Position numbers and translations under genes: made by a program. The notes under the pieces were generated by a model. The model saw only the letters and a list, made by a program, of their open reading frames with translations. It did not search any database and was not told the origin of the DNA. From positions 1-52,219 of IMG/VR virus record IMGVR_UViG_3300048997_000467: 52,219 bases of DNA; one strand, written 5' to 3'. The DNA comes from a virus. Shown in pieces: positions 23,256-29,641 of the stretch; the first letter of the stretch is position 1, and each line of letters starts with the position of its first letter.

Positions 23256-24001
23256 GCGGCGGCGCTCCTTTCGCCGGAAGGTTTGGCGAGGGATTCGCGG
23301 AACTTTTGTTCGCGCGCCTGGTACTCGCGCTGGCGCCGCTGGTAGGCGCGCTCGCGCACGGCGGTGATGAGGCTGCCGAGGGCGCGCTCTTCCAGCTTGC
23401 AGCGCTTCCAGGCGGCGCGCTGGGCGTCGTCCAGGTCGGCCCATTCCAGCTTGAGGAGGAGCTTGAAAACCTGCTCGTGAGCGCCGCTGGTGTGCCAGGT
23501 GTAGCCGAGATCGGCGGCGGCATCGCTGGAATGCTCGGCATCGTTCAGCGCCACGCGAAAGGCGCGGATGCGGGCGATGGTCTCATTCAGCTTGCGCAGG
23601 CGGCCGGGGAAGGCGGGCTTTTGCGGATGGCGCCGGTGCAGGCATTCGCCATGCACGCCGGCGAAGAGGGCATCGAGCTGATCGTAGGTGAAGCCATGGC
23701 GGCGGAGGGCGGCGTGAGCGTCTTTGAAGGGGTCTTCGTGGCCTTCAAAGGAAGCGGGCATGGTCCCCTCCAGCCAATCGGCCAGGCTGGTGGCGAGGGA
23801 GCGCAGGCCGAAGAGGTGGCAGGCGATCTCTTCATCGCTCGCTTGCTCGATGAGACGGTGCTCGGCATAGCCGTGCCCGCTGATCCGGCCGCGATTGCGG
23901 GCGATGGAATGGAGATCGTCCTCGAGGAAATCCGTGAACTGTTCAGCCATGCGCTCGAGGTGGCCGAGGGTGAATTTGGCGGGGGCGGGTGGAGGGTTCA
24001 T
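23252..24001 (-). CDS. Hypothetical helical protein, 249 aa
   Basis: ATG 24001 start (MNPPPAPAKFTLGHLERMAEQFTDFLEDDL). Largely helical, with HGYAEHRLIEQASDEEIACHLFGLRSLATSLADWLEG, a His-rich HGECLHRRHPQKP, and a basic C-terminus (RERAYQRRQREYQAREQKFRESLAKP). It is in the middle of four overlapping genes (22666-24282). The size and basic tail would suit a DNA-associated protein, but no known domain is visible. Confidence 0.55.
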   Translation of the reverse strand: MNPPPAPAKFTLGHLERMAEQFTDFLEDDLHSIARNRGRISGHGYAEHRLIEQASDEEIACHLFGLRSLATSLADWLEGTMPASFEGHEDPFKDAHAALRRHGFTYDQLDALFAGVHGECLHRRHPQKPAFPGRLRKLNETIARIRAFRVALNDAEHSSDAAADLGYTWHTSGAHEQVFKLLLKLEWADLDDAQRAAWKRCKLEERALGSLITAVRERAYQRRQREYQAREQKFRESLAKPSGERSAAA

Positions 24002-24282
24002 GCGGTTGCTCCCGTGCGGTGATCGCGCTGGGCGCGTTCGAGGGCGTTGAGCAATTCCACCCACAGCTCTTTCGCCTCATCCTCGGGAGCGATGTTTTCG
24101 ATGCCGGCTTTGACGAAGTTCATGGCATCGGTGATGCACTGAAGTTCTTTTGGCCGCTCCACGTGGGCTTCGATTTTGACGCCGGAGGTGGTGACGATGG
24201 TGAAGAGGCAGCGAGCCTCGCGGCTCAGCTTCCAATTCACTTCGACTTTGGCTTTGCGGGGAGGAGGGCTGGAAATGGGCAT
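23998..24282 (-). CDS. Hypothetical protein, 94 aa
   Basis: The start MPISSPPPRKAKVEVNWKLSREARCLFTIVTTSGVKIEAHVERPKELQCITDAM at 24282 suggests an N-terminal beta-hairpin and a helical C-terminus (EAKELWVELLNALERAQRD). Its stop overlaps the ATG at 24001. No family is recognised. Confidence 0.55.
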   Translation of the reverse strand: MPISSPPPRKAKVEVNWKLSREARCLFTIVTTSGVKIEAHVERPKELQCITDAMNFVKAGIENIAPEDEAKELWVELLNALERAQRDHRTGATA

Positions 24283-24316
24283 GGGTGTGTCTTTGATGGG
24301 GCGCGGGGGCGCGGGT

Positions 24317-24703
24317 TCAGGCGGCGGCTTGGGGTCGCTTCGGCGGCGGGGCCGAGGGGGCGGGGAGCACGTGGGGCTGGCCGGCGGTGGCGGCCTTGGC
24401 GCGGCCTTTGATGCGGCGCGCTTTGAGCGCCTCGAGCAACTGGCTGCGGAGGTAGCGCGGCTCGGTGGGGCCGAGGGCGGTGGAGCGATCGATGCCCCAC
24501 CCCACATGGTTTTCGGCGAGGGTGCGCGCGGCTTTGAAGCCGAGGAAGGCGGCGGCTTGCTCGGTATCCATCACTTCCGTCTTCGCCTCGGCCACGGCCT
24601 GGATGAGCGCGGCCCGATCCTCCGGCGCGCTGAAGACGGCGGCGAAGAACCGCTCGGCGCCCAGGGCCAGGCCCTCGATGATGTGCTGCTCGGTGATCTC
24701 CAT
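24317..24703 (-). CDS. HTH (MerR/excisionase-type) protein, 128 aa
   Basis: The start is MEITEQHIIEGLALGAERFFAAVFSA at 24703. Residues ~46-85 (MDTEQAAAFLGFKAARTLAENHVGWGIDR...EPRYLRSQLLEALKARRI) match the helix-turn-helix of excisionase and MerR-like proteins in which a strand-rich wing follows the recognition helix. A basic Pro-rich tail ends the protein. It could be the helper's excisionase/recombination directionality factor or an early regulator. Confidence 0.5.
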   Translation of the reverse strand: MEITEQHIIEGLALGAERFFAAVFSAPEDRAALIQAVAEAKTEVMDTEQAAAFLGFKAARTLAENHVGWGIDRSTALGPTEPRYLRSQLLEALKARRIKGRAKAATAGQPHVLPAPSAPPPKRPQAAA

Positions 24704-24705
24704 GG

Positions 24706-24999
24706 CTACCAAGCCCCCCTTTCGCGCTTCTCGAAATACCAGGCGACCAATAGCATGGAGCCCACGAAGCCGAGGAAGTAGCCTAGCAACCCCCCGATGA
24801 CCGAATGCCACTCGACCCGACTCTGAGCAGCTTCCTCGGCGCGATCATCGGCTCGCTGGCCGGCGTCTCGGGCGCGGTCCTCACCAGCGTGATCGTCAAG
24901 CGCAGCGAAGAGCGCCGGCATTACCGGGAGATCATCGACCGGACGAACGCGCCCGGCACACGAAAGCCATAGCAGCACCGCAGAGAAGAGAATGACCAT
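24706..24999 (-). CDS. Small membrane protein, 97 aa (start uncertain)
   Basis: A C-terminal membrane helix is clear (VIGGLLGYFLGFVGSMLLVAW, then EKRERGAW). With ATG 24999 there is also an N-terminal hydrophobic segment MVILFSAVLLWLSCAG. The middle has weaker codon bias than the end. A + strand frame (24805-24972) overlaps it, so only the C-terminal part is certain and the real start may be a non-standard codon closer to it. Confidence 0.45.
   Translation of the reverse strand: MVILFSAVLLWLSCAGRVRPVDDLPVMPALFAALDDHAGEDRARDAGQRADDRAEEAAQSRVEWHSVIGGLLGYFLGFVGSMLLVAWYFEKRERGAW
24805..24972 (+). CDS. Candidate 55-aa membrane protein opposite to the early operon
   Basis: ATG 24805 opens MPLDPTLSSFLGAIIGSLAGVS followed by a second half-helix and a charged tail (KRSEERRHYREIIDR). 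Third codon positions are very GC-rich, better than in the overlapping minus frame. The two cannot easily both be conserved genes. It might be a small anchor protein transcribed against the operon, or chance. Confidence 0.35.
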   Translation: MPLDPTLSSFLGAIIGSLAGVSGAVLTSVIVKRSEERRHYREIIDRTNAPGTRKP

Positions 25000-25018
25000 G
25001 GGCGCGGCGGGGTGCGGG

Positions 25019-25198
25019 TTACTGATTTTGGCGATCAACCCACCACTGGGCGGTAACAGCGCCCGTGATCCAACCGAGGCCACAGGAAATGAGCAGGGTG
25101 GAAATCCGCGCCAAGACACCGGTGTCGTGGGCGGGGTAAAGCACGAAGCCGATGGTGATCGCGTAGATCGCTAGGACGTGGCTGAATTTTACGCTCAT
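25019..25198 (-). CDS. Two-helix membrane protein, 59 aa
   Basis: MSVKFSHVLAIYAITIGFVLYP forms one membrane segment and ISTLLISCGLGWITGAVTAQWW a second. It is the first of three small membrane proteins in a row, possibly for superinfection exclusion or other envelope effects early after infection or in the lysogen. Confidence 0.5.
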   Translation of the reverse strand: MSVKFSHVLAIYAITIGFVLYPAHDTGVLARISTLLISCGLGWITGAVTAQWWVDRQNQ

Positions 25199-25199
25199 A

Positions 25200-25233
25200 C
25201 GGGTTAGCGGCGCGGGAAGCGGCGGGAGCCGCG
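25200..25233 (+). repeat. 34-bp direct repeat, copy 1
   Basis: The stretch starting cgggttagcggcgcgggaag is repeated at 25482-25515. Each copy covers the stop and the common C-terminus GSRRFPRR of a small membrane protein gene. Confidence 0.8.
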
Positions 25234-25473
25234 GAGATCGTACGGACGCACGCGGGAGAGGCAGAAGAACGCGCCGATCAGGAGGGCCAGACAGAAGGCC
25301 GCGAGGAGGAAGATGCAGCGGGGCGCGCCGGCGGGGAGCATGGGGAGAATGGCCGCCGTGAAGCTGGACAGCCCGGCAAAGGCCGCGATGGCGACGAGGA
25401 TGGAAGGGCGCAGGAGCAAGAAGCCAATGGTGCTCGCGTGCATCGCTAAGAGGTGGCGGAAGTTCAGGCGCAT
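25204..25473 (-). CDS. Small membrane protein, 89 aa
   Basis: Three hydrophobic stretches (residues ~6-22, ~25-45, ~54-72) and the C-terminus SRVRPYDLRGSRRFPRR. The last ~34 bp of the gene are repeated at the end of the next gene (25482-25515), so the two genes share their tail by duplication. Confidence 0.5.
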   Translation of the reverse strand: MRLNFRHLLAMHASTIGFLLLRPSILVAIAAFAGLSSFTAAILPMLPAGAPRCIFLLAAFCLALLIGAFFCLSRVRPYDLRGSRRFPRR

Positions 25474-25481
25474 GGTGATGC

Positions 25482-25515
25482 GGGTTAGCGGCGCGGGAAG
25501 CGGCGGGAGCCGCGC
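25482..25515 (+). repeat. 34-bp direct repeat, copy 2
   Basis: Second copy of the sequence at 25200-25233; the copies are 282 bp apart. Confidence 0.8.
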
Positions 25516-25682
25516 TCATCGGAAGGGCGAATGCGCGAGAGGAAGGCGAGGCCCACGAGGAGGCAGGCGAGCCACAGGCTGATGACGATCAAGACCCATC
25601 CGCCCACGCTGGCCGGGAGCCCTTTGAGAATGAACGCATCGGCGATGGCCAGCGCGGTGAGGGAAAAGAGAAAGGCGCGCAT
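25485..25682 (-). CDS. Small membrane protein, 65 aa
   Basis: Two hydrophobic segments (LFSLTALAIADAFIL; GGWVLIVISLWLACLLVGLAFLS) and the C-terminus RIRPSDERGSRRFPRR, a near match to the preceding protein's RVRPYDLRGSRRFPRR. The shared tail comes from the 34-bp direct repeat. Confidence 0.5.
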   Translation of the reverse strand: MRAFLFSLTALAIADAFILKGLPASVGGWVLIVISLWLACLLVGLAFLSRIRPSDERGSRRFPRR

Positions 25683-25697
25683 GGTGAGCGGGAGGGC

Positions 25698-25907
25698 TCA
25701 GGCGGCTTTCGCCGTGCGGCGTGCGCGGGGCGACTTGAACCCGAGAGCCTCGAGCAGGAGCGGCAGGCCCATCTCGGTGGCTTTGCGGATGGTATCGGCA
25801 TCGGAGAGGCGGGTTTTCTCCGCGGCCTCCTTGATGTGCTCGACCACTTCCGGGTGGAACCGGACCGGGATGGCCGGCCCGAGAAGCTGACTGGTTTTCT
25901 TCGGCAT
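25698..25907 (-). CDS. Ribbon-helix-helix regulator, leftward arm of the switch
   Basis: A 69-aa protein. GPAIPVRFHPEVVEHIKEAAEKTRLSDADTIRKATEMGLPLLLEALG has the strand (residues ~12-17), helix, turn, helix order of Arc/Mnt-type RHH repressors. It is a paralog of the divergent 91-aa protein at 25987-26262: IPVRFHPEVVEHIKEAAE against IPVRFTKQLLAQIKEAAE. It is the first gene of the early leftward operon. By analogy with lambda it could be a Cro- or repressor-like part of the lysis/lysogeny decision. Confidence 0.7.
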   Translation of the reverse strand: MPKKTSQLLGPAIPVRFHPEVVEHIKEAAEKTRLSDADTIRKATEMGLPLLLEALGFKSPRARRTAKAA

Positions 25908-25986
25908 GAGAGTTGTATACCGATAATAGACAACCCATGCAACAATTTTGTTGTATATTTTTGAGATTCACTCAATCTCCCCTCCC
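25908..25986. promoter_or_regulatory. AT-rich divergent switch region
   Basis: 79 bases between two divergent regulator genes, markedly AT-rich for this genome. It contains repeated (t)tgttgtata / gttgtatac words near 25914-25921 and 25949-25956, and an acaacccatgc...gcaacaat inverted arrangement near 25930-25950. Candidate promoter words occur in both directions (ttgttgtatattt rightward; ttgtctattat leftward). I read it as the early switch with RHH operators; exact start sites are not determined. Confidence 0.65.
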
Positions 25987-26262
25987 ATGGCCCGACCGAC
26001 CGGCAATCCCACGAAGCCGATTCCAGTGAGATTCACGAAGCAGCTCCTCGCCCAAATCAAGGAGGCGGCGGAGCTGATGCCAGGCTATTCGGCTGTGGAC
26101 ATCATCCGGCTGTGTACGGAGATCGGCCTTGTCCGGCTCCGCAGAATCAATTATCGCGTGGCCGAGGTGCTCGATGCGGGTACGGGCCGCTACGGAATGG
26201 AGGACTCCCTACGGGTGGCGGAGGATGAACCGAAGTCCGCTCGTGGCGGGAAAAAGGAGTAG
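25987..26262 (+). CDS. Ribbon-helix-helix regulator, rightward arm of the switch
   Basis: A 91-aa protein beginning MARPTGNPTKPIPVRFTKQLLAQIKEAAELMPGYSAVDIIRLCTEIGLVRLRR. The RHH fold covers residues ~11-52. The C-terminal ~40 residues (VLDAGTGRYGMEDSLRVAEDEPKSARGGKKE) are an extra acidic/basic tail not present in the leftward paralog. It lies first in the rightward set that ends in the integrase, so it is the better candidate for the lysogenic repressor. Confidence 0.7.
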   Translation: MARPTGNPTKPIPVRFTKQLLAQIKEAAELMPGYSAVDIIRLCTEIGLVRLRRINYRVAEVLDAGTGRYGMEDSLRVAEDEPKSARGGKKE

Positions 26263-26330
26263 AGGGAACCTATGCAAACGTCATCGACATTGCCCCTTAT
26301 CTTCGCTAAAAGCCCCTGTAAAGTTTCACG

Positions 26331-26810
26331 ATGAAAATACAGAATTGGTTGCCTTTATTCTTTGTGTTGGCGCTCGTCTCATCGGCCCGCGCCAGGATCG
26401 GTGAGAATCAAGATCAGGCAGCCGTGAGGTATGGCTCCATTCAGAAGGTAACAAAAGGACCCCATGGCTTCGATTCGTTTTGGTACCAGATCAAGGACAT
26501 CGAAGTTAGGATCAACTTTCTCAACGGCCGGGCGGCCTCGATCACGTTCAGTGGTGGCATGTCGCTGGGAATGCTTTCGGAAATGATGAAAGCCAATTCC
26601 GATGGCCAAGCTTGGACAATCGACGCGAAAGGATCAGCTTTCGAATCCAGGCCAGACGAGTTTGGAATTTCGTCCCCGGTGAACATCTACCGCCGAGCGG
26701 ATGGGATGGCTACGGCAAGGCATTTCCATTGCTATGACGGCTCAGATATTTTGAGGATTGAGACCGTTGAATTTGAACGCGAGTGCCTCAAGCCTGCCAC
26801 TGGTTTCTGA
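26331..26810 (+). CDS. Secreted protein, ARIGE...RYG family, lysogenic conversion candidate
   Basis: A 159-aa protein with a signal peptide (MKIQNWLPLFFVLALVSSARA) followed by RIGENQDQAAVRYGSIQKV. A protein of the same plan is on the satellite (45153-45638: ALARIGETAAELDARYGKPV), though the later parts differ. Its codon use is more AT-rich than the phage average, as expected for a moron. It lies between the regulator and integrase genes, where lysogen-expressed cargo is common. The mature part has a small beta-type domain and a C-terminal Cys pair region. Superinfection exclusion at the envelope is a reasonable guess, untested. Confidence 0.6.
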   Translation: MKIQNWLPLFFVLALVSSARARIGENQDQAAVRYGSIQKVTKGPHGFDSFWYQIKDIEVRINFLNGRAASITFSGGMSLGMLSEMMKANSDGQAWTIDAKGSAFESRPDEFGISSPVNIYRRADGMATARHFHCYDGSDILRIETVEFERECLKPATGF

Positions 26811-27569
26811 ATGGCGAAATATTTTGTATGCGTGCGTGAGGGGGAATCGGTGGGGCCTCATGAGCTGGATGACTTGCGGGCGTGGCTCGCGTGCGGGGTG
26901 ATGAAGACGGATTGGTTCGCGTGCGCGGTCGGATCGCAGGAATGGCTGAGGATGTGCGATTTCCCGATGTTGATGAAGACGAGTACCCGCAGTTCCCAGA
27001 TTGCTTCGGGTTTCCTCCGTCCTTACTACGGCTCGTGGCTCTCCGATCCGCCTACTGAGGCTCAACTGGAGAGGCTACATTACTTCGACATTCCCTTCAG
27101 TGAGAATGGACTCAGCAAGGCTAAGGCGGCAGCGCTCATCGACGCATTCGCTCTGGTCGATCCAGACCGCCTCAAACAATACAATTCACGGCCTCACAGT
27201 GAAGCACAGGCGGCCCGTATTTTCGAGCTGGGAGGCAATCCTCGTGGGCTGACGTACGAAGAGGCACGATATGAAATCCGTTCATTGCAATGGGAGCGCG
27301 ACCAGGAGAAGGAGCGAAACCGAAAGCGGAAAAGGGCCGGCGGTCCAGACGACATTTTGGACATGATGATGCTCAATGACCGGCTTTTACATCCCGATAC
27401 CCTCGAAGTGTGCTGCCTCGGCAACGTGAGCATTGCCAACCTTAGAATTCTCACGGTGGCGCTGAATCAGCACGTCCCAAATTGGCGTTCAATCGGGAAA
27501 AGGCAACTGGGCGAGATTCTGAACCGCCACGTTTCAACGCAGAACATCCCGGAGCGAATGTACGCATGA
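26811..27569 (+). CDS. GYF_2 (DUF4339) domain protein, 252 aa
   Basis: It starts one base after the previous stop (TGAATGG). Residues ~1-45 (YFVCVREGESVGPHELDDLRAWLACGVMKTDWFACAVGSQEWLRM) match the GYF_2 domain, a small protein-interaction fold. Residues ~70-130 are a helical domain (PPTEAQLERLHYFDIPF...YNSRPHSEAQAARIFELGG) that recalls short SAP-like or HTH repeats, followed by a very basic stretch (KERNRKRKRAGG). The stop overlaps the integrase ATG (GCATGAG). The low GC and place suggest a lysogeny-expressed accessory gene. Function unknown. Confidence 0.6.
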   Translation: MAKYFVCVREGESVGPHELDDLRAWLACGVMKTDWFACAVGSQEWLRMCDFPMLMKTSTRSSQIASGFLRPYYGSWLSDPPTEAQLERLHYFDIPFSENGLSKAKAAALIDAFALVDPDRLKQYNSRPHSEAQAARIFELGGNPRGLTYEEARYEIRSLQWERDQEKERNRKRKRAGGPDDILDMMMLNDRLLHPDTLEVCCLGNVSIANLRILTVALNQHVPNWRSIGKRQLGEILNRHVSTQNIPERMYA

Positions 27570-28858
27570 GCGAGCGCATCCCGAAGGAGCTGAAGTTTGG
27601 CACGCTGGCGTTCAAGGTGCTGCACCTGGGCGATGGGCGGCTGGCGTTTTGCTACCAGGGCGCGGCGGGAAAGCGGGTGATGGTGCCACGCGTTTCGCTG
27701 GAGAAGCTGCGCCTGGCGGCGGAGGAGGTGGCGCGGAAGATTTTGAATGCGGAGACGGCGGCGCAGGATCTGACGGCGGATGACCGGCGCATGGCGGCGA
27801 GTGCGCTGGCGGCGCTGCGACCCACGGGGCTGCACCTGGATACGGTGGCACGCGAGGTGGCGGAGGCGTGGGCGCTGACCAAAGGGGTCTCGATCGCGGA
27901 GCTGGGCCGCTTTTATGCGAGCCGAAACCCGAGAGGGGCGACGATGCCGGCGGCGCGCGAGCTGGTGGCGCAACTACTGGTGACGCTGGAGCGGGATGTG
28001 CGGCCGCGTTCCGACAAATACCGGAAGGGGCTGAAGAATGATCTCCAGGCGTTTGTGGCGGTGCATCCGCGGCTGGAGCCGGTGACGCAACAGGCGGTGA
28101 GGGCGTATTTGCGGGAGCTGAAGACGCGGGCGGGGAAGGGCGGGGAGGTGCGGCCGGTGGGGCCGCGGCGCCGCGATAATGTGAGGGACGGAATCGTGCG
28201 GCTGTTCAATTTCGCGAAGGCGGAGGGGTATCTGCCCGAAGACAAGCAGACGGAGGCGGAGAAGGTGGAGAAGCTGAAGCCGGAGAAGGATGTGACGACA
28301 TGGAGCCCGGCGGAGATCCAGGTGATGCTGGAGGCGGTCTCGTGGCGCTGGCTGCCGTGGCTGGTGCTGGGGGCGTTTGCGGGGCTGCGAACTTCGGAGA
28401 TTTTCCGGCTGACGTGGGGGGCGATCAAGTGGGAGCGCAAGGTGATCGCGGTGCAGCGGAAGGTGGCGCGGAAGGTGAGGACGAGCCGGCTGGTGCCGAT
28501 GGCGGACAACCTGATCGCGTTTCTGGCGCCGTTCAAAGACAAGGTGGGGCCGGTTTTTCCGCATGAGAGCTGGCGGACGATCGAGGATTCGCACGGGGCC
28601 GAGATCGAATCGATCGTGAAGAAAACGGGGCTGAAGTGGAAGCAGAACGCCTTGCGCCATTCGTTTGGCAGCCATCGCTTGGCGGTGACGAGCAATTACG
28701 ACCAGGTGGCGATTGAAATGGGCAATTCGCCGGCCAAGGTGCGCGAGGACTACAACGATCCGAAGGACGAGGCGGAGGGGAAGGCGTACTTCGGGATTTT
28801 CCCGTCTGACTGGAAGTTCGGGAACGTGATGCCGCTGGAGTTTGAGGCGAACGGGTAA
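27566..28858 (+). CDS. int: Tyrosine integrase of the helper phage
   Basis: A 430-aa protein. The core-binding domain lies at ~150-240 and the catalytic domain at ~255-410. Box I is GAFAGLRTSEIFRLTW (Arg ~275), the second Arg is in NALRHSFGSHRL (~363), and the nucleophile Tyr is in KVREDYND (~396). The usual LGH(S/T) before the Tyr is EMGNSP here. The start is set at ATG 27566, overlapping the previous stop. It is followed directly by a tRNA 3' end, the expected attP. The residues ~1-60 before the core-binding domain may be an arm-binding domain. Confidence 0.88.
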   Translation: MSERIPKELKFGTLAFKVLHLGDGRLAFCYQGAAGKRVMVPRVSLEKLRLAAEEVARKILNAETAAQDLTADDRRMAASALAALRPTGLHLDTVAREVAEAWALTKGVSIAELGRFYASRNPRGATMPAARELVAQLLVTLERDVRPRSDKYRKGLKNDLQAFVAVHPRLEPVTQQAVRAYLRELKTRAGKGGEVRPVGPRRRDNVRDGIVRLFNFAKAEGYLPEDKQTEAEKVEKLKPEKDVTTWSPAEIQVMLEAVSWRWLPWLVLGAFAGLRTSEIFRLTWGAIKWERKVIAVQRKVARKVRTSRLVPMADNLIAFLAPFKDKVGPVFPHESWRTIEDSHGAEIESIVKKTGLKWKQNALRHSFGSHRLAVTSNYDQVAIEMGNSPAKVREDYNDPKDEAEGKAYFGIFPSDWKFGNVMPLEFEANG

Positions 28859-28888
28859 AAACTGCTACGAAAGCGCTACTATTGGGAG

Positions 28889-28939
28889 GAAGCGCCCAAC
28901 ACACAGGGCTCAGTGCGGGTTCGAGTCCCGCCGCCGGCA
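28889..28939 (+). other. Probable attP: 3' part of a class II tRNA gene
   Basis: gcggg-ttcgagt-cccgc is a perfect T arm, followed by 3' acceptor cgccggc and discriminator a. Before it lies an extra arm (gccc...gggc), so the tRNA has a long variable loop, as in tRNA-Leu or Ser. No 5' half or anticodon arm is seen, and no CCA is encoded. A tRNA 3' end directly downstream of a tyrosine integrase is the standard attP design, which rebuilds the host tRNA after integration. Confidence 0.7.
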
Positions 28940-29110
28940 TAGATCACGCATCCCTTAAAAGCTAACATTCACACTGGTGTCTCTGAATCTTCGGGAATAG
29001 GCCACCGTCAGCATCTTCAATGTAGCGGTTTGAGTGAGCGAAAGTTGCTACTTTCCGCTACCCCCTTCCCTTGTGTCTTGGGCATGGATGCCGCCGAAGT
29101 GCCCCGACCC
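28940..29110. other. Intergenic region between attP and cos
   Basis: 171 bases with lower GC than the rest and no convincing gene. It holds aaagcta and agttgctac words that may be integrase arm sites; a shadow ORF on the other strand is not credible. Confidence 0.4.
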
Positions 29111-29187
29111 AGCCCACCCCTCACGGGTCCTTCCTGAAGGAAAATCGCCCAGGGGGTTCCGAACCCCCATTTTTTGCGTAGATGCAG
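29111..29187 (+). other. Probable cos site of the helper
   Basis: CACGGGTCCTTCC at 29122 onward matches the lambda cosQ region (CGGGTCCTTTCCGG). GGGGGTTCCGAACCCCC at 29152-29168 is a perfect 7-bp dyad, as expected for a staggered cosN cut. The whole 63-base block 29125-29187 aligns without gaps to 39183-39245 on the satellite (about 47 identities by eye), and each block stands just upstream of a small terminase gene. The dyad followed by T6 could also act as an intrinsic terminator. An inverted repeat gcagg...cctgc at 29184-29200 may belong to cosB. Confidence 0.65.
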
Positions 29188-29239
29188 GGGGGTTACCTGC
29201 TCCACAGCAAGACGCTTCGGTGACACCGCGCGCCATCGC

Positions 29240-29641
29240 GTGCTGAAATCCATCAACGAGCTCGCCGACCTCACCGGCAAGGACCGCCGCACCATCACCG
29301 CGCGCCTCGCCGATCTCCCCTTCGAGCCCGGCCCCAAAGGCGCCCACCTCTTCGAGTCCGCCCTCGCCCTAGCCGCCATCTACGGCGCGGATTCCTCCGG
29401 CAAATCGCTCGACCAGGCGCGCACCGAACAAGCCCTCGAGCAAGCCGCCCTCACCCGCGTCCGCCGCGAAGAAGCCCAGCGCACCCGCATCCCCATCGAG
29501 ATCCCCATCGGCGAAAACGACCGCCTCACCCAGGCCGTCGCCGCCATCCTCAAAGCCGCCCGCGGCAAACCCCTCACCCTCGAGCTCATCAACTCCCTCC
29601 TCGCCAAATTCCGCGACCTCCCCGCCAAGCTCAAATGGTAG
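29240..29641 (+). CDS. Terminase small subunit (helper)
   Basis: A 133-aa Nu1-like protein. The N-terminal HTH is LKSINELADLTGKDRRTITARLADLPF. A helical middle follows, and the C-terminal part RTRIPIEIPIGENDRLTQAVAAILKAARGK...LLAKFRDLPAKLKW is the segment expected to bind the large subunit. GTG 29240 lies 20 nt after GTGACAC, a variant of the TTGACAC box, and gives exactly the length of the satellite protein at 39364-39765. The two share IPI(E/D)IPI, KAARGK and an identical C-terminus FRDLPAKLKW, with near-identical DNA over the last ~32 bases. Confidence 0.85.
   Translation: MLKSINELADLTGKDRRTITARLADLPFEPGPKGAHLFESALALAAIYGADSSGKSLDQARTEQALEQAALTRVRREEAQRTRIPIEIPIGENDRLTQAVAAILKAARGKPLTLELINSLLAKFRDLPAKLKW

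Noticed and set aside
28940-29380. Minus-strand gene at 29017-29379
   Set aside because: It runs through the cos-like block and antisense to the small terminase. Its product is low-complexity.
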